64,000 bases of DNA from Lamellibrachia columna (GCA_963662155.1 OY759274.1:41084842-41148841); one strand, 5' to 3'. Positions 40,401-50,800 are shown, counted from the stretch's first letter. Made by a program: numbers and translations. Notes: generated by a model from the letters alone, not told the origin.

Positions 40401-42452
40401 AAGATTCCATTTCTCACCTCCCATCAATCTCACTTTCTATCACCCACCTATTTTGTAAACCAAACTCCCACCTCACACTCACCTGCCAAACCCCTCCAGA
40501 ATGGTCATGTACTGAAAATTTGCAGATGTCTCTGCAGCAACCTGCCCTCTGCATAGATAAGAAGCTTAGAAACGGTCGAGTGTAAAAAGTATGACTACTT
40601 GACGACACGCAACGATAGAAGTATGCGGACGAAGAGCTTTTGTGTCGTACTTGTAACTTGGTTGAATGTTCCCCAGAGATGTTGAGTCGGTGTTGAATGA
40701 CCAAGATATGACAGGGGAGAAATATACAGTTTAGACAGATACTACAGGATCATATGCAGTACGTACATTTTGTTCAGATCTAAAGAATGTTCAACTATTT
40801 CGTGTTACGTTTGCCTTTTACGTGTAGAGTAGGATTTACTGTTGCAAGAATCCGCTTTTGCCCCATGACCTACATACGATATTACGTTGTCGTGTTCCAT
40901 TCCTTGCTCCTTGTGTGTGTTAACCTTGTAACGATGGTACTGGCTATATCTCGTTCGACCCACAAAGACTTCACTCGGTCTCATTCAGCCCTCTCCGTGC
41001 CCTGTGTGCGCCTGGTGAAGGTGTCGTGTCAGGTAGCATGTTCTCATCTCCTGTTCCACGGCCTTTTTTTCGGGCAACCCCGTCTCCTTCAACCTGCTGT
41101 CCTGCGTAAGGCTGTCTTAGAACCTGCCCTCGCCACCTCCTTGTCTGATTGACCAGGTGTGTCGTGTGTGATTTGCGAAGCAGCTTTACATTGGTGGTGA
41201 TGTTTGGGCCAAACTACCCCAAGAATCTCCAGGAGACATTGTTCTGGTATCAAGCCTGTGTGCTGGCCTGGCTGTCAGTATCCAGCACGGAGACACCTGT
41301 TCTGGTATCAAGCCTGTATGCTAGCTTGGCTGTCAGTATCCAGCACGGAGACACCTGTTCTGGTATCAAGCCTGTATGCTAGCCTGGCTATCAGTATCCA
41401 GAACGGAGACACTGTTCTGGTATCAGGCCTCTGTGCTAGCCTGGCTGTCAGTATCCAGCACGGAGACACCTGTTCTGGTATCAGGCCTGTGTGCTGGCCT
41501 GGCTGTCAGTATCCAGCACGGAGACACCTGTTCTGGTATCAAGCCTGTGTGCTAGTCTGGCTGTCAGTATCCAGCACGGAGACACCTGTTCTGGTATCAA
41601 GTCTGTGTGCTAGCCTGGCTGTCAGTATCCAGCACGGAGACACCTGTTCTGGTATCAAGCCTGTGTGCTAGCCTGGCTGTCAGTATCCAGCACGGAGACA
41701 CCTGTTCTGGTATCAAGCCTGTGTGCTAGCCTGGCTGTCAGTATCCAGCACTGAGACACATGTTCTGGTATCAAGCGTGTGTGCCAGCCTGGCTGTCAGT
41801 ATCCAGCACGGAGACACCTGTTCTGGTATCAAGTCTGTGTGCCAGCCTGGCTGTCAGTATCCAGCACGGAGACACCTGTTCTGGTATCAAGCCTGTATGC
41901 TAGCCTGGCTGTCAGTATCCAGCACGGAGACACCTGTTCTGGTATCAAGCCTGTATGCTAGCCTGGCTGTCAGTATCCAGCACGGAGACACCTGTTCTGG
42001 TATCAAGCCTGTATGCTAGCCTGGCTGTCAGTATCCAGCACGGAGACACCTGTTCTGGTATCAAGCCTGTATGCTAGCCTGGCTGTCAGTTTCCAGCACT
42101 CAGAGCCGTGGAGAGAAATACACTGAGCTATGGCATATCTAGGACCTCGCAGAAGGGGCGAAGCTTAGTCACCCATTAGTTTACCACGCTAGAAATATCT
42201 CATTCGAACCACAAAGTCGACTTATACACTATGATATGCCGCGACTGCCAGTTGCAGGCGGCAAAATGTGAGGACGAAGTTAAACTGGAGCTACTGGCGA
42301 TGAAGAGACGACCGACTCTGCGTACTGGTGATGCTCCATCCACCGTGGCCAAACCTAGCACGAACCAAGGTCACGGGGATCAAGCGTCACGTGCTTGGCG
42401 GCACCGTCGCCACATGGCTTCCACCAACTGCATCCAGCTGACTAGTTCATAG
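29066..42452 (+). CDS. Single-pass membrane protein with three Ig-like domains (7 exons; 5' exon missing)
   Basis: Exons 29066-29154, 29537-29750, 30256-30642, 31554-31811, 34492-34617, 40000-40190 and 42258-42452 join into one frame of 486 residues plus stop (counting a first split codon). Order: Ig1 (split by a phase 0 intron between B and C strands), Ig2, Ig3, transmembrane segment, basic cytoplasmic tail. Introns at domain borders are phase 1, as usual for Ig superfamily genes. Ig1 has VTLQC, a following W, RYNIS and DAGRYTC. Sequons NIS, NDT and NRT are visible. The tail has no ITIM or ITAM by strict consensus. A cell-surface receptor or adhesion role is inferred from architecture; no ligand or orthologue can be named. 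The signal-peptide exon was not found. Introns contain numerous mobile elements and minisatellites. AATAAA follows 20 bp after the stop. Confidence 0.8.
29537..29750 (+). CDS. Ig gene exon 2: C-terminal half of Ig1
   Basis: Acceptor actgatgcag, then WLEHVTHHTDQVIS, RYNISRQVAGHYDLVIP, LDDAGRYTCSVVDS, ending VIVLG with donor ctgg|gtaaag in phase 1. The W and the DAGxYxC motif place it as the second half of a V-type Ig fold. Confidence 0.88.
30256..30642 (+). CDS. Ig gene exon 3: Ig2
   Basis: Acceptor gcttcgtag, phase 1 at both ends, donor aaatt|gtaagt. Reads GSEPTC, EGDPMTHSCSISYSG, WAPVMAWTGPNG and VVTYFCRIYF: both core cysteines and the core tryptophan are present. The domain is longer than a typical C2 domain, with an extended tail after the second cysteine. 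Confidence 0.87.
31045..31168 (-). pseudogene. CR1-like retrotransposon 3' end, copy 1
   Basis: The - strand reads FKTKFTNISDEKWLDSR, then gataagccaatggcttcc and ttgccatc. This matches the C-terminus and 3' end of the copy at 52431-52946 (FKNKVDTYL, then the same gataagccaatggcttcc). The ORF is cut at its 5' side by the GA array. It lies in the Ig gene intron between exons 3 and 4. Confidence 0.7.
31169..31492. repeat. Purine-rich (GA)n/(GGGA)n array
   Basis: Polypurine on the + strand for about 320 bp, with 24-40 bp quasi-repeats of gagagagagaaggggagaga. Able in principle to form triplex (H-DNA). It stops about 60 bp before the acceptor of Ig exon 4. Confidence 0.97.
31554..31811 (+). CDS. 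Ig gene exon 4: Ig3, lacking the first core cysteine
   Basis: Acceptor tatttcgtag, phase 1 at both ends, donor gctg|gtaact. Reads VVSPKTVYHAGDVVVLTANG, then HPAPSFRWADV, NRTVLTGSTLV, ALSYQCTATNVV. The G.P.PS.RW and Y.C.A.N motifs are those of an I/C2-type Ig domain, but the B-strand cysteine expected just before or within VLTAN is absent. Confidence 0.85.
32311..32429. repeat. Minisatellite, 17 bp unit, 7 copies
   Basis: Tandem acgtgcaacataataat, one copy with aatata. Intronic to the Ig gene. Confidence 0.95.
32728..33716 (+). mobile_element. THAP-encoding DNA transposon remnant with TTAA duplications (Kolobok-like)
   Basis: The 981 bp element runs from 32732 to 33712. Its ends are inverted repeats of about 42 bp: agtgaaaccaaaggcatt, then tttgggcctttgcac, mirrored at the right end as gtgcaaaggcccaaa and aatgcctttggtttcact. 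TTAA flanks both sides (32728-32731 and 33713-33716). The interior keeps parts of a THAP zinc-finger domain. The combination of TTAA target duplication and a THAP domain is known for the Kolobok superfamily. The body is far too short for a full transposase, so it is an internally deleted copy. Confidence 0.8.
33062..33411 (+). pseudogene. Broken THAP domain in the TTAA element
   Basis: Starts MPYCAAFGCKHHS (C..C spacing of a C2CH THAP finger) and YRELCFFLLEK before a stop at 33158-33160. In a frame shifted by two, FFEVDIFNQLIGQDPSKRRR and LEAVPTIF follow; AVPTIF is the conserved end of the THAP fold. The middle (W and C..H part) is deleted or scrambled. Confidence 0.75.
34153..34438. mobile_element. 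MITE-like element with ~23 bp terminal inverted repeats
   Basis: Left end ggtttcacaggagcgattaa, right end reverse complement agtttacacgagcgattt, both then ..tgcc. The interior is CpG-rich and has a second internal copy of the word atcgctcgt.taaac near 34366. It ends only about 54 bp before the transmembrane exon. No clear target-site duplication. Confidence 0.55.
34492..34617 (+). CDS. Ig gene exon 5: transmembrane segment
   Basis: Acceptor gatgattacag, donor ctg|gtaagt, phase 1 at both ends. Reads ITNVQVSYMIGAVFACVVSV, then FLAPIILCVVC, then TGRSDTTQS: about 24 hydrophobic residues followed by a polar basic stop-transfer segment, giving a type I orientation if the Ig domains are outside. 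Confidence 0.82.
34618..35469. other. Intron of the Ig gene, no further gene
   Basis: Pyrimidine-rich tract at 34765-34865 (C/T runs), and short GTGC tetramer runs near 35029-35048 and 35427-35454. No coding sequence recognised. Confidence 0.5.
35470..36560 (+). pseudogene. Non-LTR retrotransposon ORF2 fragment, 5' to the 29 bp array
   Basis: Reads through shifting frames: DEAHRILLCKLYNDIIKS, ARESFLIWRSAGGPRHGPLY, then GKAPGYDSVSNEHFKYA, DNNNYRPTALATTASKLFES, FGFKKHHSTEM, VTMLDAFKAFAKVNHSKLF and FIVHILYYWYST. These are the linker and the RT domain (N.RP, F...HST, .D..KAFD.V.H..L) of an endonuclease-type non-LTR element. Several stops and frameshifts. The remaining part of the RT is found after the array at 39366. 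Confidence 0.85.
36548..39366 (+). repeat. 29 bp minisatellite (about 97 copies) that has grown inside the RT coding sequence
   Basis: Unit phrases are tattactggtacagcactc and agacattctc, with c/t and a/g variants. In the RT frame one unit reads YYWYSTQTF, which is exactly what the RT reads on both sides (HILYYWYST before, STQTFTVRW after). So the array is a tandem expansion of codons of the retrotransposon. Since 29 is not a multiple of 3, open frames up to 536 residues result; they are not proteins. The array lies in the intron between the transmembrane and tail exons of the Ig gene. Confidence 0.95.
39366..39595 (+). pseudogene. Non-LTR retrotransposon RT fragment, 3' to the 29 bp array
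   Basis: Reads STQTFTVRWCRGFSDFFTVS, NGVKQGILSPHLFNDYF. The NGV.QG.ILSP.LFN.Y motif is the conserved RT motif that follows the .LYYWY segment in these elements. The YADD catalytic motif is not recognisable beyond; the frame becomes degenerate and stops at 39595. Confidence 0.85.
39797..39956. repeat. Minisatellite, 40 bp unit, exactly 4 copies
   Basis: Unit cttatttgtttgttgga(c/t)g followed by tcagctctttcccttgaatt. It ends 43 bp before Ig exon 6. Confidence 0.97.
40000..40190 (+). CDS. Ig gene exon 6: cytoplasmic tail, first part
   Basis: Acceptor tttttgtttcag, starts in phase 1 and ends in phase 0 at donor CACAG|gtacgc. Reads VKWNANLGRFERTKTAYRQH, GRRPAYRHCRDHVPL, STVRDIHERLQSYQSASQ: strongly basic with five tyrosines. 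If not spliced, it would end at a stop at 40218-40220. Confidence 0.65.
40241..40395. repeat. Minisatellite, 31 bp unit, 5 copies
   Basis: Unit ccaacctcccatctgccacc plus tgtattgggga, increasingly diverged to the right. Intronic. Confidence 0.95.
40618..40705 (-). repeat. Dispersed repeat family B, partial copy 3
   Basis: On + the words cttggttgaatgttccccag and agatgttgagtcgg parallel gcgtggttgaatgcttcccag and agaagtcgagttgg in copy 2. Only about 90 bp match. Confidence 0.5.
40706..41231. other. Ig gene intron, no further feature
   Basis: No coding exon or repeat recognised. The phrase atatctcgttcgacccacaa at 40948 has a near copy atatctcattcgaaccacaa at 42196, a further small dispersed match. 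Confidence 0.4.
41232..42100. repeat. Minisatellite, 58 bp unit, about 15 copies
   Basis: Unit gtcagtatccagcacggaga, cacctgttctggtatcaagc, ctgt(g/a)tgctagcctggct. The g/a types (tgtg, tgta) are clustered, and one copy lacks two bases. Lies in the last intron of the Ig gene, ending about 160 bp before the last exon. Confidence 0.97.
42120..42185. repeat. Dispersed repeat family C, copy 2
   Basis: ctaggacctcgcagaagggg, cttagtcaccca and taccacgctag follow the order of the copy at 27033-27092. Its inverted arms are degraded. Confidence 0.5.
42258..42452 (+). CDS. Ig gene exon 7: end of cytoplasmic tail and stop
   Basis: Acceptor ccagttgcag, phase 0. Reads AAKCEDEVKLELLAMKRRPT, then a Ser/Thr/Gln/His-rich end ASTNCIQLTSS and TAG at 42450-42452. 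The phase fits exon 6, and a polyadenylation signal follows at once. No known tail motif. Confidence 0.65.
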   Translation, partial: AAKCEDEVKLELLAMKRRPTLRTGDAPSTVAKPSTNQGHGDQASRAWRHRRHMASTNCIQLTSS

Positions 42453-42471
42453 GGAATGTACAACGACTGTA

Positions 42472-42477
42472 AATAAA
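42472..42477 (+). terminator. Polyadenylation signal AATAAA of the Ig gene
   Basis: AATAAA 20 bp after the stop codon, followed by an A-rich stretch. The very short 3' UTR is unusual but supports the final exon. Confidence 0.6.
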
Positions 42478-42845
42478 AACATAAAATATAACATCGTTGA
42501 TTTAGATGTAATTTGAGTTCGAAAAATTAAGAGAATTTAGGCATTTTAATTATGCGGAGCCCCTAACTAACTATATATCAGTTAACCTATGAACCGTTGA
42601 ACGTTCACTTCAAACGCACTGCAAGAACGTGTGATATCATCAATTGTCCGTATTTTTCGAACGAAAAGTGATAAAATCCTGTAATTGTGGCCCCAAACGT
42701 CATACTTGTGATACCTTCATAATGCATATTTTGTGGCGTTGTATTGGTGATTGTTTATCATAATTAAAATGCATACGAAATCTGCAACTCACGGCCTATT
42801 TTGCTTGCTGGAATCGAATATTTCAAAATCAATATAAAATTAAAA

Positions 42846-42876
42846 GTTTTAGCATCACGATGCGTGATGCTAAAAC
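42846..42876. other. Perfect 13 bp inverted repeat with 5 nt loop
   Basis: gttttagcatcac, loop gatgc, gtgatgctaaaac. Lies between the two convergent genes. Confidence 0.9.
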
Positions 42877-43108
42877 GCCTCATTTCCTTCTGCTTTTGTA
42901 TTCCTAGATGAGAGCGTATTTAGTATCTAGGCACCAATAGCAAGGCGGAACAAACAAATCAGACACTGGTATTATTGGTGGAAACAAACGTTGCCATGTT
43001 ACAAACGTTAATTCCGTAACATGGTATAATTCCGTTGATGATATGGTGTCCCGTCATGTCGTACGATTTCTGTTATATGGTTCATAGAACATTCGTCATT
43101 TGCAGGAC

Positions 43109-43114
43109 TTTATT
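43109..43114 (-). terminator. Possible polyadenylation signal on the - strand
   Basis: AATAAA on the - strand (TTTATT on +), in ataataaagtcctgc. If it serves ABCE1 the 3' UTR would be about 1.7 kb. A stem-forming pair gtgcgtggc / gccacgcac at 43149-43191 lies just upstream in that transcript. Evidence is positional only. Confidence 0.25.
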
Positions 43115-44821
43115 ATAATAGTAATATACACTTTACATACACGACTGGTGCGTGGCAACGGACCAATCGCTGGCCTCTCCCTCCGCCACGCACTGAATAT
43201 ACAACATATCAAGTCATCACAGCGGGTCTCGCGCATATACTCCAGCAGTGCGACATGGCTACACTATCTGGCGAGACCGTCTCGTTTCTTAAAGGTACAA
43301 GGTCTGATTATGTGCTTCAAACTCTATCTATTCCACCATCGTGATGGCCTATATGTGTTTTAATGAAACACAATTTTTATATCATTTGACCATTATTTGT
43401 TTAATGTGAATGTTTCGACATTGCTTACTGAACAGCAAGGTCGTTATTCATAAATGGATAACGGTCAATTATATTTTTAAATTGCAGTTCACTAAAGCAC
43501 ATTTGTACGGTCAACATGTTAGAATAATCGCAGTACGTACTATAACACAATTTCACGATAAAATGTGACCAGACTTTGTACTTCTAAAATCACACCGAGC
43601 CCTATAGCAACAGCTGGCGACAATATAAAAGGATATTCATGTAATAAACTGGAAACCTGTTTGTGCATTACACATTCTAGAACAGAAAGGTTTCCAACAT
43701 GGTTTCAACACATTACAATGTAATGTGTTCACATTACGCTGTATTATGTTCAGACTTAGTCGTCACATGACTAATGTTTGACACAAATAGTTCTTCATAT
43801 AGTCAGGAAAGGTTAAAAACATTATTACTTTTACTTCAAATAATGGTCCAAATATTATATATTTTAACAACACAACGAATGCTTTTCGTATTGCATAGCA
43901 AATTCAACAAAAACCAAAAATTATATTTAGACAAAGCATGGATGCTGAAATAATCTCAAAGCCAATTGTTCAGTACATTATCACCTCTAAATTTTGCAAC
44001 AGCAACATATCAGGCATTTTTAGGATTAGTATAATTTATCTAAAGTAAAACATTATTTTCTACAATTGTATTCCACATGTAGAACAAAAACCACCTTTTT
44101 AAAAATAAATCAAGCAAACTGTATGAGAAAACAGTTATGTATCAAGAATGAACTGCTATAAATTTTTGTCCTCCAACTCTACAACTTAGAAGCAAATAAC
44201 AGTAAGTTTAGATGTATGCAAATCAGACAAATTACAACTGTGCAGTAGATAGACCAATACAAAGTCATGTACAATGTGTGAGACAACATGGGAGATTGGC
44301 CCACGACAGCACGGTTCACGCAGACAGCTTCTTTCAGCTCAGTGGCTAGTCGCCCAACCATTGTGCAAACAAACCCGCAGATATTGCTTATTTGCCCAAC
44401 CACCAACAGTTTCTCTACTGGCCGCAGTGTATGGCGTAGTAATCATACAACATATGCATTTGCGTACCTTACTGGGAGGTGGAAATAGCTCGCAATAAAA
44501 TGGGTTGTACAGTAACGTACCACAGAAAGTGCACAAAACCAATTATATAATTACAACAAAGTGGATTGTAAGCAGATGACAAATAAGTAGATGACAAATA
44601 AGTAGATGATAAATAAGCAGATGACAAATAAGGTGGATCTTATGCTTTAACCACACAACGGTTGCGTGGATAAGATAGAGTGTAAGCCTTGTCCGTGCAA
44701 CGGTTGGGCGAATAGCTTTTGCCTTCTTTCACACAGATCGCTAGGGGGGCAGCACTGCTGGAGTGGAACGGGATGACCTCCACGGACTTCTGCGGGGAGA
44801 TGGAACCTCCACACAGCCTCT
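43115..44821 (-). other. Stretch 3' of the ABCE1 stop, possible long 3' UTR
   Basis: AT-rich, no exon recognised. Contains an 18 bp repeat (agatgacaaataagtag-like, about 3.5 copies, 44572-44633) and a short palindrome aacacattac.aat.gtaatgtgtt near 43707. Confidence 0.35.
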
Positions 44822-44869
44822 TCAGTCCTCCAGGAAGAAGAAATTACCACTCTTCTTTTGTTCCATATC
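44822..44869 (-). CDS. ABCE1: ABCE1 last coding exon
   Basis: Acceptor acatgttgcag, reads [15 protein letters not shown] then TGA (44824-44822), matching the conserved C-terminus of the family. Confidence 0.95.
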   Translation of the reverse strand, partial: DMEQKKSGNFFFLED

Positions 44870-47800
44870 CTGCAACATGTGAGAGTTATAAAGTGATTTC
44901 AGCTAATATAGCACAATAAAACAATCATAATAACAAGATATTTTTAAGAAGTGACCGAAGATAAATGTCTGCGGTGTACACTGGATTTGGACCTATTCAT
45001 AAGGGTGCTTTCAAAAAATCATAACATCACTAATAATTATCGCACAAATGTGAATGATTTATCATTTTGCTGCTAAAAAGATTCTTTATACAATGATAAA
45101 ACTACATCACATCAACTTATCATATGGATATTACTATTGGAATTTCATCAAAAATGAAACTAAAAATAACTGCCACCAGATAATGGATACTTGATAGGTT
45201 TAGATTTTTTGGCAAAATGAGTGTAAAATGAGACAAGTGAATAAACTGATTCGAGGAAGGACATTTAATGTGCTACAAACCTTGACAGAGCACATTTTGT
45301 TGATTCTAGGCCTTAGGTTGTTTGGGTCACGTCGAAATGTGATCTCTAATGATTCCAAGAATCTGTTCATCCCATTCAGTAACGACTGTGGCCTGCACGA
45401 GAAATGTAATGACAACTATAGCAAACAGTTACTGCTCATAATAACATGCCACTTATATATGTTGAAGGTGGTGCTTGCTTTCCAATTGTAAAAATACATA
45501 CAGTAAAATATGTCCCCTTAATTTATCACATTCAGCATTAAGATAGCTTCAAAATGACATATAACTGATCACTGTGCAATAGTTATGTCAAACACAATCA
45601 CATTTTCCCTGGAAGCTGTATGTCATACTCAGATAATTGCATTATGGAGATAATCGTCATTTAAACTTATTAGCGAACGTGTTAAGTGGTCAATGTTGAA
45701 ATAACTGTTAAAACCACGGCCAAACATCCAAAACTGCGCCATTTTGAATTCCAAAAGCAAAGAACTCCTGATTCACCTAAAAACACAACCATCAGAGTGA
45801 GTGGCATTAATTTTAAAAGTAGCACAATATATAAAAACGGAGTCAAGTCGGAATCAAACTGAATGCAAACTACCATCTAACATTATTTGAATGCCACCAA
45901 CATGCACACTCACGTATTGGCTTTAGTCGTCAGCGAGGGTATACCCTCAAAGACAATCACCCGGTCCGCAAGGTACGTAGCCATGATGAAGTCGTGCTCA
46001 ACGATGAATGCTGTCTTCTTTGCGTGCAAAATAAATCTAAAACGATCGTAAGATACAACGTCACATATACACAAGTGTCTGAGAGACGTCAATATGTACG
46101 TACACACTGTGTTGCTACTGGTGGTCATTGCAGTAATGCAAAACAGCCTTACAACACATCAACTAGTGCTATGAGGGTTCTGGGCTTGGAAGCGAAGCCG
46201 CAATAGGCACCACAGATCTCAGTCATACACACTTCCAGCTGAAATATGGTGGCGAGTTTTGGAAATAAGACTTCAGGGAACAAAATCACCAGTGGACAAC
46301 TATCTTTGTAACTTCCTGGTCTTGAAATAAAACTTGTTCAGTTACGTAGTTGTTTGTTATTGACCTATATCAGCTCTCTGTTGGTGCATTTAACAATTTT
46401 AGGACTGTTCCTCTCTCTCTCCCCTCTTCCGGGAGTAGACGACTCCCAGTCTCCCACACTGGAACCTTGTACCGTGAATAAATGGTCATCGAGAACTGAG
46501 AAATGAAATGCATAGAATAGTGAAGACAGGAACCATGACATCACTAACATCAATTACTTTCAAACACTAACAAGAAAATGTTTACAAGAAAATGGATCAC
46601 AAAAAAGGTCATATTTTCTATGCTCATTGTAAGCTGACCTTTTGATGACCTTGGCGGCGTGAAGACGCTGTTCAGAGTCGAGGTAGGCAGACGGTTCGTC
46701 GATGAGATAGACGTCAGCTGGTTTTCCTAGACACAGAGTGATTGCGACACGCTGCAACTCTCCTCCAGACAAGTTCTGGACCTACAGTACGAGACAACCT
46801 CATCACCCCCGACATACAACATCACAGCATTATACACTGCTCATGCGGCTATCTGTCAGTGAGGCGGACCATAATATTATTAATAAAAATAAATTAAATG
46901 ATGTATTGCCATATTCACTGAGTGCATATAGCACTTTAAATCATGCTGTTGTTTAGAGTAGGCCTCACGAAAATGAGATGTTTATAAATAAAACAATAAA
47001 TGTAAAATACTATATAAAATGTTTGACGTGGAACATACAAAACATAATAAAACAAAGGAACATATTAGACAGAATTAAAAAGGCCCTTTCAAAAGTCAAA
47101 GCAGTTCTTAGATCGTCTCAGTAACGTCATCAGTGTCCCAGAGACAGGCTGGCAGATCATTCCTCAGTTAGGCTGCTGTTTCAACAATTGTAGTCCTATG
47201 TGCAGGTCCTTATGCGTGGCGCGACCAGCGTCAAGTACATACCTCCTGGTCGAAGAGCGAGTCCACCTGCAGGGGCTTTACGACATCCGTGACAAACTGG
47301 GGGTGGATGTAGGCATCTCGGATCTTCTCGTGAAGGAGCTGACGCACAGAGCCGCGAGACTTCGGACTGATCTTCTGTGGCTTGTAACTAATGTTCAACA
47401 TTGGTGGCTTGGCTGGAAACACCCAAGAATACATATAAAACATGCAAGCTAAACTGCAATCATCTGTGACAAGAAGTGATAATTTAAAGTGCCTGTGCAC
47501 TGGAGACTTTTTGCGATAGTATCACCATGTGGCTGAGACCAAAAATCACAAACCGTAGACACGTCTCCCAAATAATCAATAAATGTTCAGGATTTTTCTA
47601 ACCAGGCACACTGGGCATAAACAGAACCCAAATTAAAATGCCACAAAACAAAAATGACTTACTAAACATTCTTATCTATTGTATTCAACATTGATTGTAT
47701 GACTTCCAAAGTTGCATTGTCTGAAAACAAATTAACTAATTTTAGAAATTAACCCTAGGAGTGACCAATGATAAATTTCCACAGTGCACACAAATCGGAG

Positions 47801-50800
47801 TTATTCATAAAGGTGCGTTAAAAAAAATCATAGCATCGCTAATAATTATTGCACAAATGTGATTGAACAATCATTTTGTTGCTAAAAAGTCTCTATTATA
47901 ATAAAATGATACAAACTACAGCACATAATCTTATCATGGGGATATTACTTTTTGAATTTCATCAAAAACAGAAAGCAAATTTTTTATTTTCACCCTGCTA
48001 ATAGATAATTGCTGAGTGGCTGTGTGTCCCTATGTCCCAAAAAGAAAAATGTAGCCATACATATTAGCTACAAAATAAAACATTATTTTTGTAATTTTTT
48101 CAAACACCGGACTATGCCGATTCAGACAAGCCCATCGGGCCCATGTCATTTACCATGGTAGTGCGGGCTGTCGAAGCCGGCTGAAATCGTGATGGCAATT
48201 TGCTGTTATTTACCTCAAAAAAAGCCAGCAACATCGTTCTAACTGTCTTAACTAGTATAATAACGTGATTCACTAATGCCGTCATTCAATTTGTCGAAAT
48301 ACTGACACAGAAACTTGAAATAATCCAGTCTCATTCACGTGTATTCCAATAGGCCAATCACAGAGCTTTCGAAAGGTATAACGTGTTACATATTTAGATA
48401 CTATGAATGGAAACGTAAATTTATTCTGAGGAGCTTAGTAAAAGCAACCAAATATGGGTGCCAACTATGTGACGCGTTCTGTAAGCTAGATCGTCATTAG
48501 CTATCATCAACTATGCTCATGAATAACTATGAATCAGAACGAAGAGTGATTCAACTTTTCAATGATACCATTTGTTCCCGTGTGAGGTACTGGTGACGGA
48601 AATTAAAATTGTTCCTACAGAGTGATACCTAAATCAGTTCAAAATCGGCCAGAACGCTTTTCACACTGATCATGCAGGCCGAATTCGGCCCAGTGGTCAC
48701 TCCCAGGGTTAAAGGGCAGGTACACCTACAAATATACATCTTACAGTTGCATCGATGTAGTGACAACTGTTAACAGCACGGAAGTCCCACTTACCGCCAG
48801 CGTCTGGCTGCAGTCTCCCCGCCAGCATGCGGATGAATGTTGTCTTTCCTGTCCCGTTCTCCCCAAGCATCACAATAATTTCTGAGTCCGTGAACTCTCC
48901 CGGTGATATCGTCAGCTCAAACTCACCTGTGACAGACAGTTCAATAAGACATATCCCAAGTTCTCAAACTAAAAAACAGCGCTATGTATAGTTGGGTAGT
49001 GGTTTGGTCGGCACCACGTTTTGTGACCCCAGTCATTTGATTGGCAATATGTGCATTGGGTGGCGGGTGGTGGTTTGATCCAAAACTAAACAATATACAT
49101 TTTTTTACTTTGCAAACGTTTCATGTCATCCATAATGTACGAAATATTTTACAGGGCAGGTAATTACAAAGTATTTCTGCATAAATTGGATTTGTTTTTA
49201 TATTTCAAAGTTTTGTATGTTTGAACACTATTTTTACAAGACTTATTTCCAACTTATTCTTGTTCATGAACAATATGACTTCTCACAGAGGGTGTCAATA
49301 CAATCTCTTGATCGTGCAGTGCAGCATCCAGACCAAGGTCTTAGTAGTCACTCTTACGTGAAAATGTCAGGTCAATACATCATAACATCTAAATAAAGTA
49401 TATCTATTCCAACATCTTGACCACCCAAATGTAACATCTTGACCACCCAAATGTAACATCTTGACCACCCAAATATAACATCTTGACCACCCAAATGTAA
49501 CATCTTGACCACCCAAATGTAACATCTTGACCACCGAAATGTAACATCTTGACCACCGAAATGTAACATCTTGACCACCGAAATGTAACATCTTGACCAC
49601 CGAAATGTAACATCTTGACCACCGAAATGTAACATCTTGACCACCGAAATGTAACATCTTGACCACCGAAATGTAACATCTTGACCACCCAAATATAACA
49701 TTTTGACCACCCGAATGTAACATCTTGACCACCCAAATGTAACATCTTGACCACCCAAATGTAACATCTTGACCACCCAAATGTAACATCTTGACCACCC
49801 AAATATAACATCTTGACCACCCAAATGTTGTTTTAATGAACCCCAACTTAATGTTGCCTGTGTAATTTGTCTTCATCACTCACCTAGATTCTTGACCATG
49901 TGGCCGTACTCGTAGCGACACATTCGTTTGATCTCCTCCTCCGCTGCCGTCTCAGACACTTTGAAGACAAGGGAAGTCTCACGGAAACGCAGGTTCTCTG
50001 TCGGCACGAAGCCATCCAGGAAGATGTTGATTCCTGCAGGCAACAGTCGACACGCATCTTACAGCAAGGACAGGAACACACAGAGAACTTGCTTAGGCTT
50101 AAACACAAACACAGCCACACACACGCACGCACACAGCCACACACACGCATGCACATTGCCACACAGACACATGCACACAGCCACACAGACCCATGCACGC
50201 ACGCACGCACGCACGCACGCATGCACGCACACAATATGGCTTCATCTTAGGGATCTGTGATCCATCCTTACAAACATCAGCATAATCACAACATAATCAC
50301 TTGCCACAGTAACATAGATTTCCTACAAAACAATTTATTATTATGAATTCGTAAAAAGTTCTCTTAAATCAGAAATCTACAGACTCGGTGGAGTCAGTGT
50401 CTTGGCCTGTTCACCTCACACCAGGACAGAAATTTAGAAAGTTAAGGTGACACACGGCAGGTGAAATGACGATTTTCGGAAAAAAAAGTGAAACTCGTAT
50501 TTTGCCATATTCGTATTGTTTATTATGTCGACCATCTACTAAGTTCACTTATAAAAATGTGCATACAAATAAACACACTGTATTTCCTGAATAAAGTTAC
50601 CCTACCAGCAACTAAAATCTTGGTTTTGTCATGGCGACTCTTCATACGCTTGAAAATAAACGATCTTTACACCTTAGCAACGTGTCCGTCTTTTCGCTGT
50701 TCGCCATCTTGTTTGGTATGAATGGAATCCGTGATCTGTCATCTATCCATCAGTTTATGTCTAAGCCCTGCCCCTTTTACCATAATACATACGGAACGTC

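Noticed and set aside
41204..42019. Open frames with CWPGCQYPARRH repeats
   Set aside because: Generated by the intronic 58 bp minisatellite.
43149..43191. Stem gtgcgtggc / gccacgcac as a small nuclear RNA
   Set aside because: No Sm-site context or similarity to known U-RNA motifs that I can recognise; could simply be part of a 3' UTR.
43695..43730. Palindrome aacacattac-aat-gtaatgtgtt as a mobile element
   Set aside because: Only 10 bp arms in AT-rich sequence and no target duplication.
49367..49879. Three overlapping open frames on the - strand with [11 protein letters not shown] repeats
   Set aside because: By-product of the 22 bp minisatellite in an ABCE1 intron.
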